64,000 nucleotides of DNA, taken from assembly GCA_046349915.1 (NCBI GenBank), contig JAXMBL010000006.1:62001-126000 (forward strand), read 5' to 3'. Shown piece after piece: positions 8,275 through 16,371 of the stretch (positions are counted from its first letter, which is position 1; each line of letters starts with the position of its first letter). The stretch comes from CAIXSC01 sp046349915. GTDB taxonomy: Bacteria; Planctomycetota; Planctomycetia; Pirellulales; Pirellulaceae. Under the pieces are notes generated by a model that saw only the letters and a program-made list of their open reading frames with translations, had not been told where the DNA came from and did not search any database. The position numbers and the translations under genes were made by a program.

Positions 8275-9276
8275 TTACTCAGCCAGCAGTTGCCGCACCG
8301 TCTCGACTCGTGGAGGCTGCGAGGCATCCCGCGCCTTCACCAGTTCGGGGACGTAGCGAACAGCGTCCTTGCGTTCGGGAACCTTGAAATTGTCCCCCTT
8401 CTGCAGCACGGGGCGAAATTCGGGGATGCCGCCGAAACTGCGGGCGCCAGCCGCTTGGCAGGGAATCCAGTGCCCCTTCCCCTGATCGTCCACGAGATAA
8501 AACTCGGGGTAGCAGTGGTCCGGCACCCACACAGTGCGAGCCGGAATCTTGTTGGCTCGGCACAAGGCGATGAAGAGCGAAGTGAGTTCCTCGCAGTCTC
8601 CTTGTTTGTCTTTGTAGGCGGCGAGCGCCCCCTTGATCGGCCCCTCGAAATACTCGACGTGCTCTCGCACCCAATCGTAGATCGTCTCGACCTTGGTCCA
8701 CGCGTCGGCGTCTTGTTTGCCTTCGAGCACATCCTTGGCGACCTTCATCAACGTCGGATGCCGACTTTCGATGAGCGGGCTGGGGCCCAAGTACAGCCGC
8801 ACGTCGCGCGGCAGCTTGTCGACATTAGGCAAGCGGAAGATGCCCGGATCGAGTGGTGGACGAATGGTGCTCCGATCCACCTCGTAGGTAACTAGCGCGG
8901 TCACCGTTTCACCGGGACGAATCGTCGGAATGTCGACCAGCATCTGCCGCACACCGCCTTCGAGCGTCCGGTAACTCACTCGCCGCACCTGGGGCGAGAT
9001 CTCCTCTTCCACGACCTTGACCGATTGCTCGGGCCACTCGGTGGGAATCGGAATCGTCGCGAAAACGCCCGAGCACACTCCCGGCGAGCGAATGACGACG
9101 CCGATTTTCCAGCGTTGCACGCGATGCTCGTCCAGCCGAATGCCATTTTCAGGCAGTGTTTCGGCCGACCGATCGCCTTTCTCGCCCTTCTCGGCTTTAT
9201 CGAACTGCGCCGGCGCGAGGCGGGGCAGTAAGAGCAACGTCGCGACGACAGCAAGCAGTCGAGCAATCATTCGCAT
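8275..9276 (-). CDS. Exported transglutaminase-like protein
   Basis: About 333 residues from the ATG at 9276, which has AGGAGA upstream; a longer frame to 9372 would run through a terminator hairpin. The N-terminus (MRMIARLLAVVATLLLLP) is a signal peptide ending at APAQ. The C-terminal half holds a transglutaminase/protease core: VRYDWV-like helix (IYDWVREHVEY), the nucleophile in GDCEELTSLFIAL, and a His in DHCYPEFYL. The Asp of the usual C-H-D triad is not obvious (WIPCQAAG). It is probably a periplasmic peptidase or transamidase. It converges with the KAS homologue across 28 bp with no hairpin between. Confidence 0.8.
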   Translation of the reverse strand: MRMIARLLAVVATLLLLPRLAPAQFDKAEKGEKGDRSAETLPENGIRLDEHRVQRWKIGVVIRSPGVCSGVFATIPIPTEWPEQSVKVVEEEISPQVRRVSYRTLEGGVRQMLVDIPTIRPGETVTALVTYEVDRSTIRPPLDPGIFRLPNVDKLPRDVRLYLGPSPLIESRHPTLMKVAKDVLEGKQDADAWTKVETIYDWVREHVEYFEGPIKGALAAYKDKQGDCEELTSLFIALCRANKIPARTVWVPDHCYPEFYLVDDQGKGHWIPCQAAGARSFGGIPEFRPVLQKGDNFKVPERKDAVRYVPELVKARDASQPPRVETVRQLLAE

Positions 9277-9294
9277 CGGAGAAATCTCCTGGCA

Positions 9295-9351
9295 AAACAA
9301 AAAAACGCCGCGAACGCGTGCGACGCAACGCGTCGAACGGTTCGCGGCGTT
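9295..9351 (-). terminator. Intrinsic terminator, minus strand
   Basis: Perfect 12-bp stem (GTTCGCGGCGTT pairing with AACGCCGCGAAC, 9304-9315 with 9340-9351), with a nested CGACGC/GCGTCG hairpin in the loop. On the minus strand it is followed by a run of seven T, then GTTTTG. It lies downstream of the small lipoprotein gene and ends about 20 nt before the transglutaminase-like ATG. It would insulate that gene or act as a leader attenuator. Confidence 0.8.
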
Positions 9352-9489
9352 CCCACCCAACGAACGAGTCACCTCGCGCGATTGATTCGAGTGGCGTCGC
9401 GGATCTCAAGACGCGTAGGGCGTCGCAACGATGCATCGCTGCAACGAACCGACGAGATCATTGAGTTAAACCGCGGGACAGCCCGGCGC

Positions 9490-9714
9490 CTAGGTCGCGG
9501 GTTCGACCGGGCCGGGCAGCACATGATTTGTCGGATTCGGGGTTCGTGGAGGCAGGATCACTCCGCCATCGTTAAGGATCGCCGATCCGCAGTTGGATTG
9601 GCTGTATCCGCACGGGTTGCAGCGATCACCTTGTCCCCAGCCGAACAACCGGCATCCACTTGAAGTTCCGACCGTCGCAAACGCGAGGACCGTCACCAAC
9701 AGCATCCTCTTCAT
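9490..9714 (-). CDS. Small cysteine-rich lipoprotein
   Basis: About 74 residues from the ATG at 9714; an in-frame ATG at 9738 is less likely. The N-terminus MKRMLLVTVLAFATVG leads to a lipobox-like TSSGC, predicting lipid attachment at that Cys. The short mature part contains C-P-C and further Cys residues, then a Pro-rich tail. No known domain is recognisable. Tiny Cys-rich lipoproteins of this kind are common in planctomycetes. A strong terminator follows downstream at 9295-9351. Confidence 0.6.
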   Translation of the reverse strand: MKRMLLVTVLAFATVGTSSGCRLFGWGQGDRCNPCGYSQSNCGSAILNDGGVILPPRTPNPTNHVLPGPVEPAT

Positions 9715-9894
9715 TGCACACATCTCCCAATTAGTCACAACGCACGGGCCTCGTCTTGTCTTAAGCCTCGCAACTCTACAACGAGCTATTCGATGTGCAA
9801 ACGCAACGGTTTCATTTTTTCCTCAAGGCGTCGACTTCTTTCGACGCAACCTCCCATGCTGGAGCTAGAGTTAGTCGACGCGAAGTGATGACGA

Positions 9895-10980
9895 ATGGGT
9901 CGACGACGAGAGTGCGGTATGCGAAGAGTTCGTTCGATTACGCTGTGGTGCTTGTGCTTTGCGAGCGCGGGTTGGGTCTCGGGCGACCGCGTGGGTTTGG
10001 CCGAGGAACCGCCTGTCGTCGTCGCGGAAGATATGGCGGCCCATTCGCTGCAACCTGATGATTCGTCTGTCCGCCACTGGCTCGTACGAACTCACGGCCT
10101 GGGCGACCCCGGCGCCCATGTCGCCGATTTGCAACAACTGGATGTGCAACTCTTGGCGGGCGATCAGTGGCAATTGTCCACGGCCACGCAACTCGCCGAG
10201 TCGACCCGCGAACGAACGACCGTGATTTACATTCACGGCAACCGTGGCAGCGACGGCGAGGCAATTGAACGCGGCATGCGAATCGGCGCTACCCTTGCCG
10301 CTCGCGACGGCTGCCCTCCTCTGCAAATGGTCATCTGGTCGTGGCCGAGCGCTCAGGTGCAACGAGGACGTCGCGACTTTCTGATCAAGGCGGAGCGAGC
10401 CGATACAGAGGCTTGGTATCTCAGCGCGTTGCTGGACCAGTTCCCCGTCGGCGTCGACGTGGGTTTGATCGGTTACAGTTACGGCGCTCGCGTCGTCACG
10501 GGGGCGATGCACTGGATCGCGGGAGGCGAATTCGAGGGTCGCACATTCGCGAGTCTCGCCGGCCCCTCGCTGCCGCTGGAGTCGAGTTCTCTGATTGCAA
10601 CGACGGCGACGCACTCGCCCGATCGGCATTCGGGGCGATATCGAATCGCACTGTTGGCGCCGGCGATCCATCAAGACTGGCTCGCCACTCACGGCTGCCA
10701 TCGGGAGGCGTTTCGCAGCACGGCTCGCCTGCTACTGCTCTACAACACCTGCGACCCCGCGTTGCGATGGTACCGTTTTGTCTATCGTTGCGAGAAGCCG
10801 GAAGCGGTGGGAAAATGGGGACTGCCCAGCGAATGGCTCGGCCCCTGGAGTGATCGCGTGGATCAATGGGATGTCGCCCCCGTCATCGGCAAGACCCATG
10901 ACGAAGACGCCTATTTGGGCGCCGCGTGGATCACCGGCCAGATCGGCGACACCCTGCTTGGACTTCCGGCGGCCGATTGA
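9895..10980 (+). CDS. Exported alpha/beta hydrolase
   Basis: 361 residues; the ATG at 9919 (residue 9) is an equally good start. A signal peptide spans about residues 12-36. The hydrolase core shows the oxyanion-hole strand VIYIHGNRG at 110-118, the nucleophile elbow GYSYG with Ser195, and a probable catalytic His in KTHDED near residue 333. The region after the elbow resembles proteins with lipase-like folds, but the substrate cannot be named. It is 32 bp upstream of the aminotransferase gene and on the same strand. Confidence 0.75.
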   Translation: MGRRRECGMRRVRSITLWCLCFASAGWVSGDRVGLAEEPPVVVAEDMAAHSLQPDDSSVRHWLVRTHGLGDPGAHVADLQQLDVQLLAGDQWQLSTATQLAESTRERTTVIYIHGNRGSDGEAIERGMRIGATLAARDGCPPLQMVIWSWPSAQVQRGRRDFLIKAERADTEAWYLSALLDQFPVGVDVGLIGYSYGARVVTGAMHWIAGGEFEGRTFASLAGPSLPLESSSLIATTATHSPDRHSGRYRIALLAPAIHQDWLATHGCHREAFRSTARLLLLYNTCDPALRWYRFVYRCEKPEAVGKWGLPSEWLGPWSDRVDQWDVAPVIGKTHDEDAYLGAAWITGQIGDTLLGLPAAD

Positions 10981-11012
10981 ACACAACGGCTCCGCACGGT
11001 AGTTTGCAGGTT

Positions 11013-11927
11013 ATGAATGAACCTCTCGCCTATTGGAATGGGCGCTTCGTCCCATTTTCCCAAGTTTCCTTGCCCCCTTACGACGCCGGTTTTGTCCAAG
11101 GAACGACTGTCGGGGAGCAGTTGCGCACGTTTGGCGGACGACTCTACCGACTCGACGAACACCTGCGTCGCTTGTCGAACTCCCTGGAAATCGTCGGCGT
11201 AACACCGCCCGTTACGCTCGGAACGCTCGGAGAAATCAGCCGCTCGCTGGCGAGTCACAATCACCGATTGCTCGCGACTGGAGACGACCTGGGGCTCTCG
11301 ATCCTGATAACGCCCGGGATTTACTCGGCATTCGCCTGCGGCGCCCGCGGCGGTCCGACCGTCATCATCAACACGTATCCCGTGGCCTTCGACCTGTTCG
11401 CGGCTAACTACGATCGCGGCCAGGCGTTGGTCGTCACCGACGTGCGACAAGTCCCCGCCGACTGCTGGCCCGTCGAGTTGAAATGTCGCAGCCGCATGCA
11501 CTACTACCTTGCGGACCGAGAGGCGAGGCGACGCGAACCGGGCGCCAGGGCCTTGCTCTTGGATCACGACGGTTTCGTCACCGAAGCCTCGACCGCCAAT
11601 ATGGTGGCGTACTTCGCGAACGAGGGGCTGGTGTCGCCCCCCAAAGAAAAGATCCTCCCTGGCATCAGCGTCGCGGCACTCGCCCAAATCGCCAACCAGC
11701 TTGGCATTCCCTTCAGCGAACGCCCGCTACGTGCCGCGGATTTGGCCGCGGCGGACGAGTTGTACTTGACGAGCACTTCCCCCTGCCTCATCCCCTGCAC
11801 GCAGCTCGATGGAAATCCCATCGGCAACGGCCTCCCCGGTCCCGTCTTCCAGCAACTGCTGGAAGCGTGGAGTCGTCACGTCCAAGTAGACATCGCCGCC
11901 CAAGCCAAACAATTCGCATCACGCTGA
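11013..11927 (+). CDS. Class IV PLP-dependent aminotransferase (BCAT/DAAT/ADCL fold)
   Basis: 304 residues from the ATG at 11013, which gives the family-typical opening YWNGRFVP and YDAGFVQG. The frame extends upstream to 10926 but that part overlaps the hydrolase gene. The PLP lysine is in VELKCRSRMHYY near residue 160, and TEASTANM near 195 supplies the phosphate-binding Glu/Ser/Thr. The C-terminal LTSTSPCLIP matches the fold. It could be a branched-chain aminotransferase, a D-amino-acid aminotransferase or an aminodeoxychorismate lyase; the sequence alone does not decide. Confidence 0.85.
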   Translation: MNEPLAYWNGRFVPFSQVSLPPYDAGFVQGTTVGEQLRTFGGRLYRLDEHLRRLSNSLEIVGVTPPVTLGTLGEISRSLASHNHRLLATGDDLGLSILITPGIYSAFACGARGGPTVIINTYPVAFDLFAANYDRGQALVVTDVRQVPADCWPVELKCRSRMHYYLADREARRREPGARALLLDHDGFVTEASTANMVAYFANEGLVSPPKEKILPGISVAALAQIANQLGIPFSERPLRAADLAAADELYLTSTSPCLIPCTQLDGNPIGNGLPGPVFQQLLEAWSRHVQVDIAAQAKQFASR

Positions 11928-11984
11928 TTTGCTTCGCGTGAATGGTCGTCGCGATTTCCTCCGCATTCGAACCCCGCTGAACTC

Positions 11985-13688
11985 ATGTCCGAATCTACTT
12001 CAGAATCCGCCTTGCCCCTTGAGCCCGCTTCCGCCTCGCCAGGCGTCGCCGCTTCTGCGGCGTCCACGGCGGCGGCAACAGACGTTACAAACTCGGAAAT
12101 CGATCCACGGGTCGCTCGCGAAGTTGCTCGCCGCCGCACATTCGCGATCATTTCGCACCCGGACGCGGGCAAGACCACGCTTACCGAAAAGCTACTGCTC
12201 TTCGGCGGTTGCATCGATGTCGCCGGCGCCGTTCGCGGACGGAAGAACCAGCGAGCGGCCACGTCCGACTGGATGGAACTGGAAAAGCAGCGTGGCATTT
12301 CGATCAGTTCCACCGTGCTGACCTTCGATTTCGAGGGCTACCAAGTCAACCTGCTCGACACCCCCGGTCACCATGACTTCAGCGAGGACACCTATCGTAC
12401 GTTGATGGCGGCCGACTGTGCGGTGATGGTGATCGACCAGGCGAAAGGCATCGAAACACAGACGGAGAAGCTATTCCGAGTCTGCGCGCTGCGGCGCATT
12501 CCCGTGATCACGTTTGTCAACAAAGTCGACCGGCCTGGCCGCAGCCCGCTGGAGATCATCGCCGAGATCGAGGAGAAGTTTGAGATCGCGGCCGTGCCAC
12601 GCAACTGGCCCCTCGGCTCTGGCGCGGATTTCTCGGGAGTGATCGACGTCCAATCCAAAGTCGTTCATCTGTACGATGGACGCGACGCGAACCGGCGGAT
12701 TGCCAGCCGGACATTGACGATGGCCGACTTGGCGACGACCGACATCGGCTTAGCGCCGCAGGTAATCGCCAGTACGACCGAAGAAGTCGAACTAGTCGGT
12801 GATGTCTCGGGTCAGTTTGATCGTGAAATGTTTTTGGGAGGCGCTCAGACGCCCGTCTTTTTCGGCAGTGCTTTGACCAACTTTGGCGTCGAGCAATTCC
12901 TGCGGGGATTTCTCGAACTCTGTCCCCCGCCCCATGATCGCGAGAGCGATGCCGGAAAAATCAGCGCCTCGCGGAGCGAGTTCCTAGGGTTTGTGTTCAA
13001 GATCCAAGCCAACCTGGATAAACGACACCGCGACCGCATCGCGTTTGTGCGCGTGTGCGCCGGCCGTTTCGAACGCGACATGGAAGTGCTCCACGCTCGC
13101 ACAGGTGAAAAGCTGCGACTCAAACGAGCTCACCGAGTCTTTGGCCAACAGCGCGAGACGATGGACGAGGCCTATCCTGGCGACATCATCGGGCTGGTGA
13201 ATCCCGGCGAGTTCCGTTTGGGCGACACGATCTGCGTGGGACGTCCGGTGAACCTGGAGCCGCTTCCTCAATTCTCGCCCGAGAACTTCGCGTCGCTGCG
13301 CTGCCGCGACACGCAGCGACGCAAACAGTTCCAGCGAGGGCTCGAGCAATTGCTCGAGGAAGGCGCCATTCAGATGTTCACCGACCCCCGCTCACAGGCC
13401 CGCGATCCGATGCTGGGCGCCGTCGGCGCCTTGCAATTCGACGTCGTCCGTTTTCGCTTGGAAAGCGAGTACGACACGCCGACCGACGTCGATTGGCTCC
13501 CCTACAAGTTGGCTCGCTGGGTCGAAGGCGACCTGGAGAAGATTAAAGCCATGCAATTGTCGTACACGGCGAAACTGGTGATCGATCAGCACGGCCACTA
13601 CGCCGTCGTCTTCCAATCGCCCTACGACGCGAAATACACCGAGCGAGAAAACCCGACGATCCGCTTCATGGATGTCCGCAGCCCCTAG
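11985..13688 (+). CDS. prfC: Peptide chain release factor 3
   Basis: RF3 is the translational GTPase that recycles RF1/RF2 from the ribosome after peptide release. The 567-residue protein has P-loop SHPDAGKT at 57-64, DTPGHHDF at 125-132 (G3) and NKVD at 179-182 (G4). RF3-specific blocks follow: RGRKNQRAATSDWMELEKQRGISI before G3 and, later, FGSALTNFGVEQFL and AYPGDIIGLVNPG. An N-terminal Ser/Ala-rich tail of about 40 residues is absent from E. coli RF3 (529 residues). The ATG at 11985 may therefore be too far upstream, but no better start is evident before the GTPase domain. Confidence 0.95.
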   Translation: MSESTSESALPLEPASASPGVAASAASTAAATDVTNSEIDPRVAREVARRRTFAIISHPDAGKTTLTEKLLLFGGCIDVAGAVRGRKNQRAATSDWMELEKQRGISISSTVLTFDFEGYQVNLLDTPGHHDFSEDTYRTLMAADCAVMVIDQAKGIETQTEKLFRVCALRRIPVITFVNKVDRPGRSPLEIIAEIEEKFEIAAVPRNWPLGSGADFSGVIDVQSKVVHLYDGRDANRRIASRTLTMADLATTDIGLAPQVIASTTEEVELVGDVSGQFDREMFLGGAQTPVFFGSALTNFGVEQFLRGFLELCPPPHDRESDAGKISASRSEFLGFVFKIQANLDKRHRDRIAFVRVCAGRFERDMEVLHARTGEKLRLKRAHRVFGQQRETMDEAYPGDIIGLVNPGEFRLGDTICVGRPVNLEPLPQFSPENFASLRCRDTQRRKQFQRGLEQLLEEGAIQMFTDPRSQARDPMLGAVGALQFDVVRFRLESEYDTPTDVDWLPYKLARWVEGDLEKIKAMQLSYTAKLVIDQHGHYAVVFQSPYDAKYTERENPTIRFMDVRSP

Positions 13689-13713
13689 CCCATCGTCGCA
13701 TTAGAATTCAACG

Positions 13714-13805
13714 TACGACGGACTTCCAGTCCGCGTCGATCCCCGCTGTACGACGGACTTCTAGTCCGTCGATTCTGCTGTACGACGGACTTCCAGTCCG
13801 TCGAT
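13714..13805 (+). repeat. Cluster of three family-1 hairpin repeats
   Basis: Copies at 13714-13740, 13749-13773 and 13781-13805. Loops are TCC, TCT and TCC; the first has a 2-nt insertion in its right arm. The first copy begins 25 nt after the prfC stop codon, in sense orientation. Confidence 0.9.
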
Positions 13806-13842
13806 TTGGGCGATACGGAACAGGCGGCGCCGAACGAACGGT

Positions 13843-13866
13843 CGGAATACTCGCGAATTCCGCTAC
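13843..13866 (-). repeat. Family-2 hairpin repeat (degenerate)
   Basis: Minus-strand copy of the GTAGCGGAATTC-GCAA-GAATTCCG element with mismatches in one arm. Confidence 0.7.
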
Positions 13867-13946
13867 GTGGGCAAATGCAGAACTGGTAAATACTCGCTGA
13901 TACCTAGCGTTCTCATGTCGACGACGGTTCATGATGGCTCAAAAGT

Positions 13947-13970
13947 CGGAATTCTTGCGAATTCCGCTAC
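13947..13970 (-). repeat. Family-2 hairpin repeat
   Basis: On the minus strand this reads GTAGC followed by stem GGAATTC, loop GCAA and stem GAATTCC. It begins 18 nt after the stop codon of the GspF-like gene, in that gene's sense orientation. The whole 300-bp convergent gap 13689-13988 holds only these repeats. Confidence 0.85.
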
Positions 13971-13988
13971 AAGAAAGCGCACTCTCGA

Positions 13989-15311
13989 CTACATCTGCAA
14001 AGCGTCGTTCAAGATGCCCATATAGAACATGAACAGGCGGAAGATCAGGAAGACGATCATCACGGCGACGCCGCCCCAAATCAGAAACGTCGAAGCGCCA
14101 ATCAACATCCGATTGGCCATCTTCGCCCGTTCCGAGTAATCGCGCGAGATGACCTCCAACGCGTCCGTGATCGCCCCTGCATGCTCGGCCGACTGCAACG
14201 CCATGAGGAAGTCGTCCGGGAATCGCCCCGTTTGTCGGAGCGCCTCGTGAAACTCGCCGCCCCGTTCAATCACTGCATCGGTCGCTGGTTCGACTTCCAG
14301 GTAGTAGGGAAGTTGAGTGCTTCGCAGCGAGACACTCAAGGCTCGTCGAGCCTCGGAGCCTGATTCGAGCGCGAGCGACAGCGTCCAGGCCATTCTCGCT
14401 AGAGCATTAATGCGCATGCAGTTCCCGACCACGGGAATACTCAGCAGCAAGCGGCTGACCGACGTCCCCAGCCATCCCTGACGATAGGCCATGACGAGGA
14501 ACGCAAAGCCCGCGCACAGGCTGCCAATGATCCCAAAGTAGATCACCAGCCCCGTGCCGCCGACCAAACCAAAGCCCAGCGGGTCGATCGTCTCGCCGCC
14601 GTTACGTTCCGAGATCCAACCAAAGATGCCGATCAAGAAAGCGACGATCATCACCGCCATAAAGAGTTGGATGGCGGGCCAAGCGATGCCGATCAGGAAA
14701 TTCCGCCGCAGTTCGACAAGGTGTTCGTAGTGGTCGGCAAGTCGAGTGAGGACCGTGTCGAGCCGGCCGGTGTGTTCGCCAAGCGAAACCATTTCGCCCA
14801 CGAGTGGCGGAAAGACTCCGCGACAAGCCTGGATCGCTTCCGCCAACGACTCCCCTTCGCCGATACGGGCGCGGATTTCGGCGAACGCGGGTCGCTGAGC
14901 TACCGGCCCCCCCTGGACTTCCATATCCCAAATTCGGCGGCCATCGACGCCCGCTCGGTACGACGAACCGAGGCGACGCATCAATTGAGCCAACGGGCGG
15001 ATGCCGATAGGACGACCGCGAAACGCTCCAGAGCGTCGGTTTCCTCCAAGGGGCCGATTGGAGTCGCCGCGAGACGGATCGCGTGACGAGCCCTCACCGG
15101 ACGTCGATCCGCTCGCTGTGCCGCCCACCCCGGCAACGGGATATGCGACGAGAGGCGGTCCTACGGAAGAGCCCGCTGCTGGGGAGTTACCCGCGGAACC
15201 ATGCCCCGAGCCGCTGCTATGTCCCGTCGCTTGCAACGGCGGCAATCGCGGCCCGCGGGGCGGCTGGGGAGGGATCGGAGGCGGTGGCGGCGGCGGTGGA
15301 TTAGTTGGCAT
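13989..15311 (-). CDS. GspF-like type II secretion/type IV pilus inner-membrane protein
   Basis: 440 residues from an ATG preceded by AGAGGTG. The first 100 residues are Pro-, Gly- and Ser-rich, opening with a run of prolines, and are not part of the family. Then come two T2SS-F domains: one with GESLAEAIQ and GEMVSLGEHTGRLDTVL near residues 150-190, one with FPDDFLMALQSAEHAGAITDALE near 370-395. Transmembrane segments lie at about 215-235, 255-285 and 410-435. No gspE, gspG or pilT partner is nearby, so it is an orphan here. The disordered N-terminus is the unusual part. Confidence 0.85.
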   Translation of the reverse strand: MPTNPPPPPPPPIPPQPPRGPRLPPLQATGHSSGSGHGSAGNSPAAGSSVGPPLVAYPVAGVGGTASGSTSGEGSSRDPSRGDSNRPLGGNRRSGAFRGRPIGIRPLAQLMRRLGSSYRAGVDGRRIWDMEVQGGPVAQRPAFAEIRARIGEGESLAEAIQACRGVFPPLVGEMVSLGEHTGRLDTVLTRLADHYEHLVELRRNFLIGIAWPAIQLFMAVMIVAFLIGIFGWISERNGGETIDPLGFGLVGGTGLVIYFGIIGSLCAGFAFLVMAYRQGWLGTSVSRLLLSIPVVGNCMRINALARMAWTLSLALESGSEARRALSVSLRSTQLPYYLEVEPATDAVIERGGEFHEALRQTGRFPDDFLMALQSAEHAGAITDALEVISRDYSERAKMANRMLIGASTFLIWGGVAVMIVFLIFRLFMFYMGILNDALQM

Positions 15312-15455
15312 AACACCTCTAGCTTACCAATCCCTCGTCAAGAAAATACTCGTTCCTCGTTTTTCCGCAGCGGATGTCGGACAGCCTAGATCTTGCCCAG
15401 CGTCCCGCAGCCGGAAAAGGAGGGCGTCCCCCCCCAAGCCTAACCGGCGTTGCTC

Positions 15456-15464
15456 TGCTACAAT
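15456..15464 (+). promoter_or_regulatory. Possible extended -10 promoter of tyrA-purL
   Basis: TGCTACAAT fits an extended -10 (TGnTACAAT), 28 nt upstream of the tyrA ATG in the 181-bp divergent gap. No convincing -35 box is seen. Confidence 0.3.
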
Positions 15465-15492
15465 CCCAGCCGCTTCGCAACTGGGGAACAAG

Positions 15493-16371
15493 ATGACCGC
15501 AGCATGGGACACGGTGGCCATTCTTGGAGTGGGCTTGATCGGCGGCTCGATCGGCCTGGGCCTCCGCAAGCGCGGACTGGCTCGACGAATTATCGGCGTG
15601 GGACGTCGACCTGCCTCTCTCCGCCTGGCTCGCAGCCGCGGGGCGGTGACCGAAACCACGACTGACTTGTCCAAAGGGGTCGCGGAAGCTGATCTGGTGG
15701 TGGTCTGCACGCCGGTCGAGTTGGTGGCCGCTCAGGTGCTGGAGGTCCGTCGCCACTGCCCTCGCCAAGCCCTGATTACCGACGTCGCCAGCACGAAGGA
15801 GTCGATCGTAGCGGCCGTCGTTGCGGGCGAAGCCGCGGCCGAGCAAGCACGGTCTAATGGCGATCTCCGCGGAGTCTTTGTCGGCAGCCACCCCATGGCG
15901 GGTAGTGAGAAAACGGGGGTGCGTTATGCTTCCGCCGATCTATTTGAGGGGCGAGCGGTGGTGGTGACTCCCACGCCTGCTACCCCGCCGACCTCGTTGC
16001 GTCGCACGATTCGCCTGTGGAAGTCGCTCGGCGCTCGCGTCACTCAGATGACGGGCGAGTCACACGACGAGGCGGTGGCGGCGATCAGTCACTTGCCTCA
16101 CTTGGTGGCATCAGCGTTGGCGGCGGTGACACCGGTCGAACCCTTGCCGATCGTCGCGGGTGGTTGGCTCGATACCACGCGAGTCGCGGCGGGAGACGTC
16201 GAATTGTGGCGGCAGATTTTCGGCGACAATCGACGCCGACTCGTGCCATGCCTGGATCAATACATCAAGATGCTGGCCCAGTTCCGCAAGGCGCTCGTCG
16301 AATTCGACGAGCCGGAACTGCGTCGGCTGCTCCAAGCGGGAAAAGAGAGACGCGATGCTGTGGGAAATTGA
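15493..16371 (+). CDS. tyrA: Prephenate dehydrogenase
   Basis: 292 residues from the ATG at 15493. It oxidatively decarboxylates prephenate to 4-hydroxyphenylpyruvate in tyrosine synthesis. The Rossmann motif ILGVGLIGGSIG is at residues 10-21; TDVASTKE, GSHPMAGSE and SHLPHLVASAL are the conserved catalytic and dimer-interface blocks. There is no chorismate mutase or ACT domain. Its last 17 nt overlap the start of purL, so the two are probably translated from one message. Confidence 0.9.
   Translation: MTAAWDTVAILGVGLIGGSIGLGLRKRGLARRIIGVGRRPASLRLARSRGAVTETTTDLSKGVAEADLVVVCTPVELVAAQVLEVRRHCPRQALITDVASTKESIVAAVVAGEAAAEQARSNGDLRGVFVGSHPMAGSEKTGVRYASADLFEGRAVVVTPTPATPPTSLRRTIRLWKSLGARVTQMTGESHDEAVAAISHLPHLVASALAAVTPVEPLPIVAGGWLDTTRVAAGDVELWRQIFGDNRRRLVPCLDQYIKMLAQFRKALVEFDEPELRRLLQAGKERRDAVGN

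Noticed and set aside
8056..8895. Plus-strand frame overlapping the KAS homologue and the transglutaminase-like gene
   Set aside because: It crosses a convergent junction and is out of frame with one conserved gene and antisense to the other.
10911..11687. Minus-strand frame opposite the class IV aminotransferase
   Set aside because: No family resemblance and antisense to the PLP lysine and other conserved blocks.
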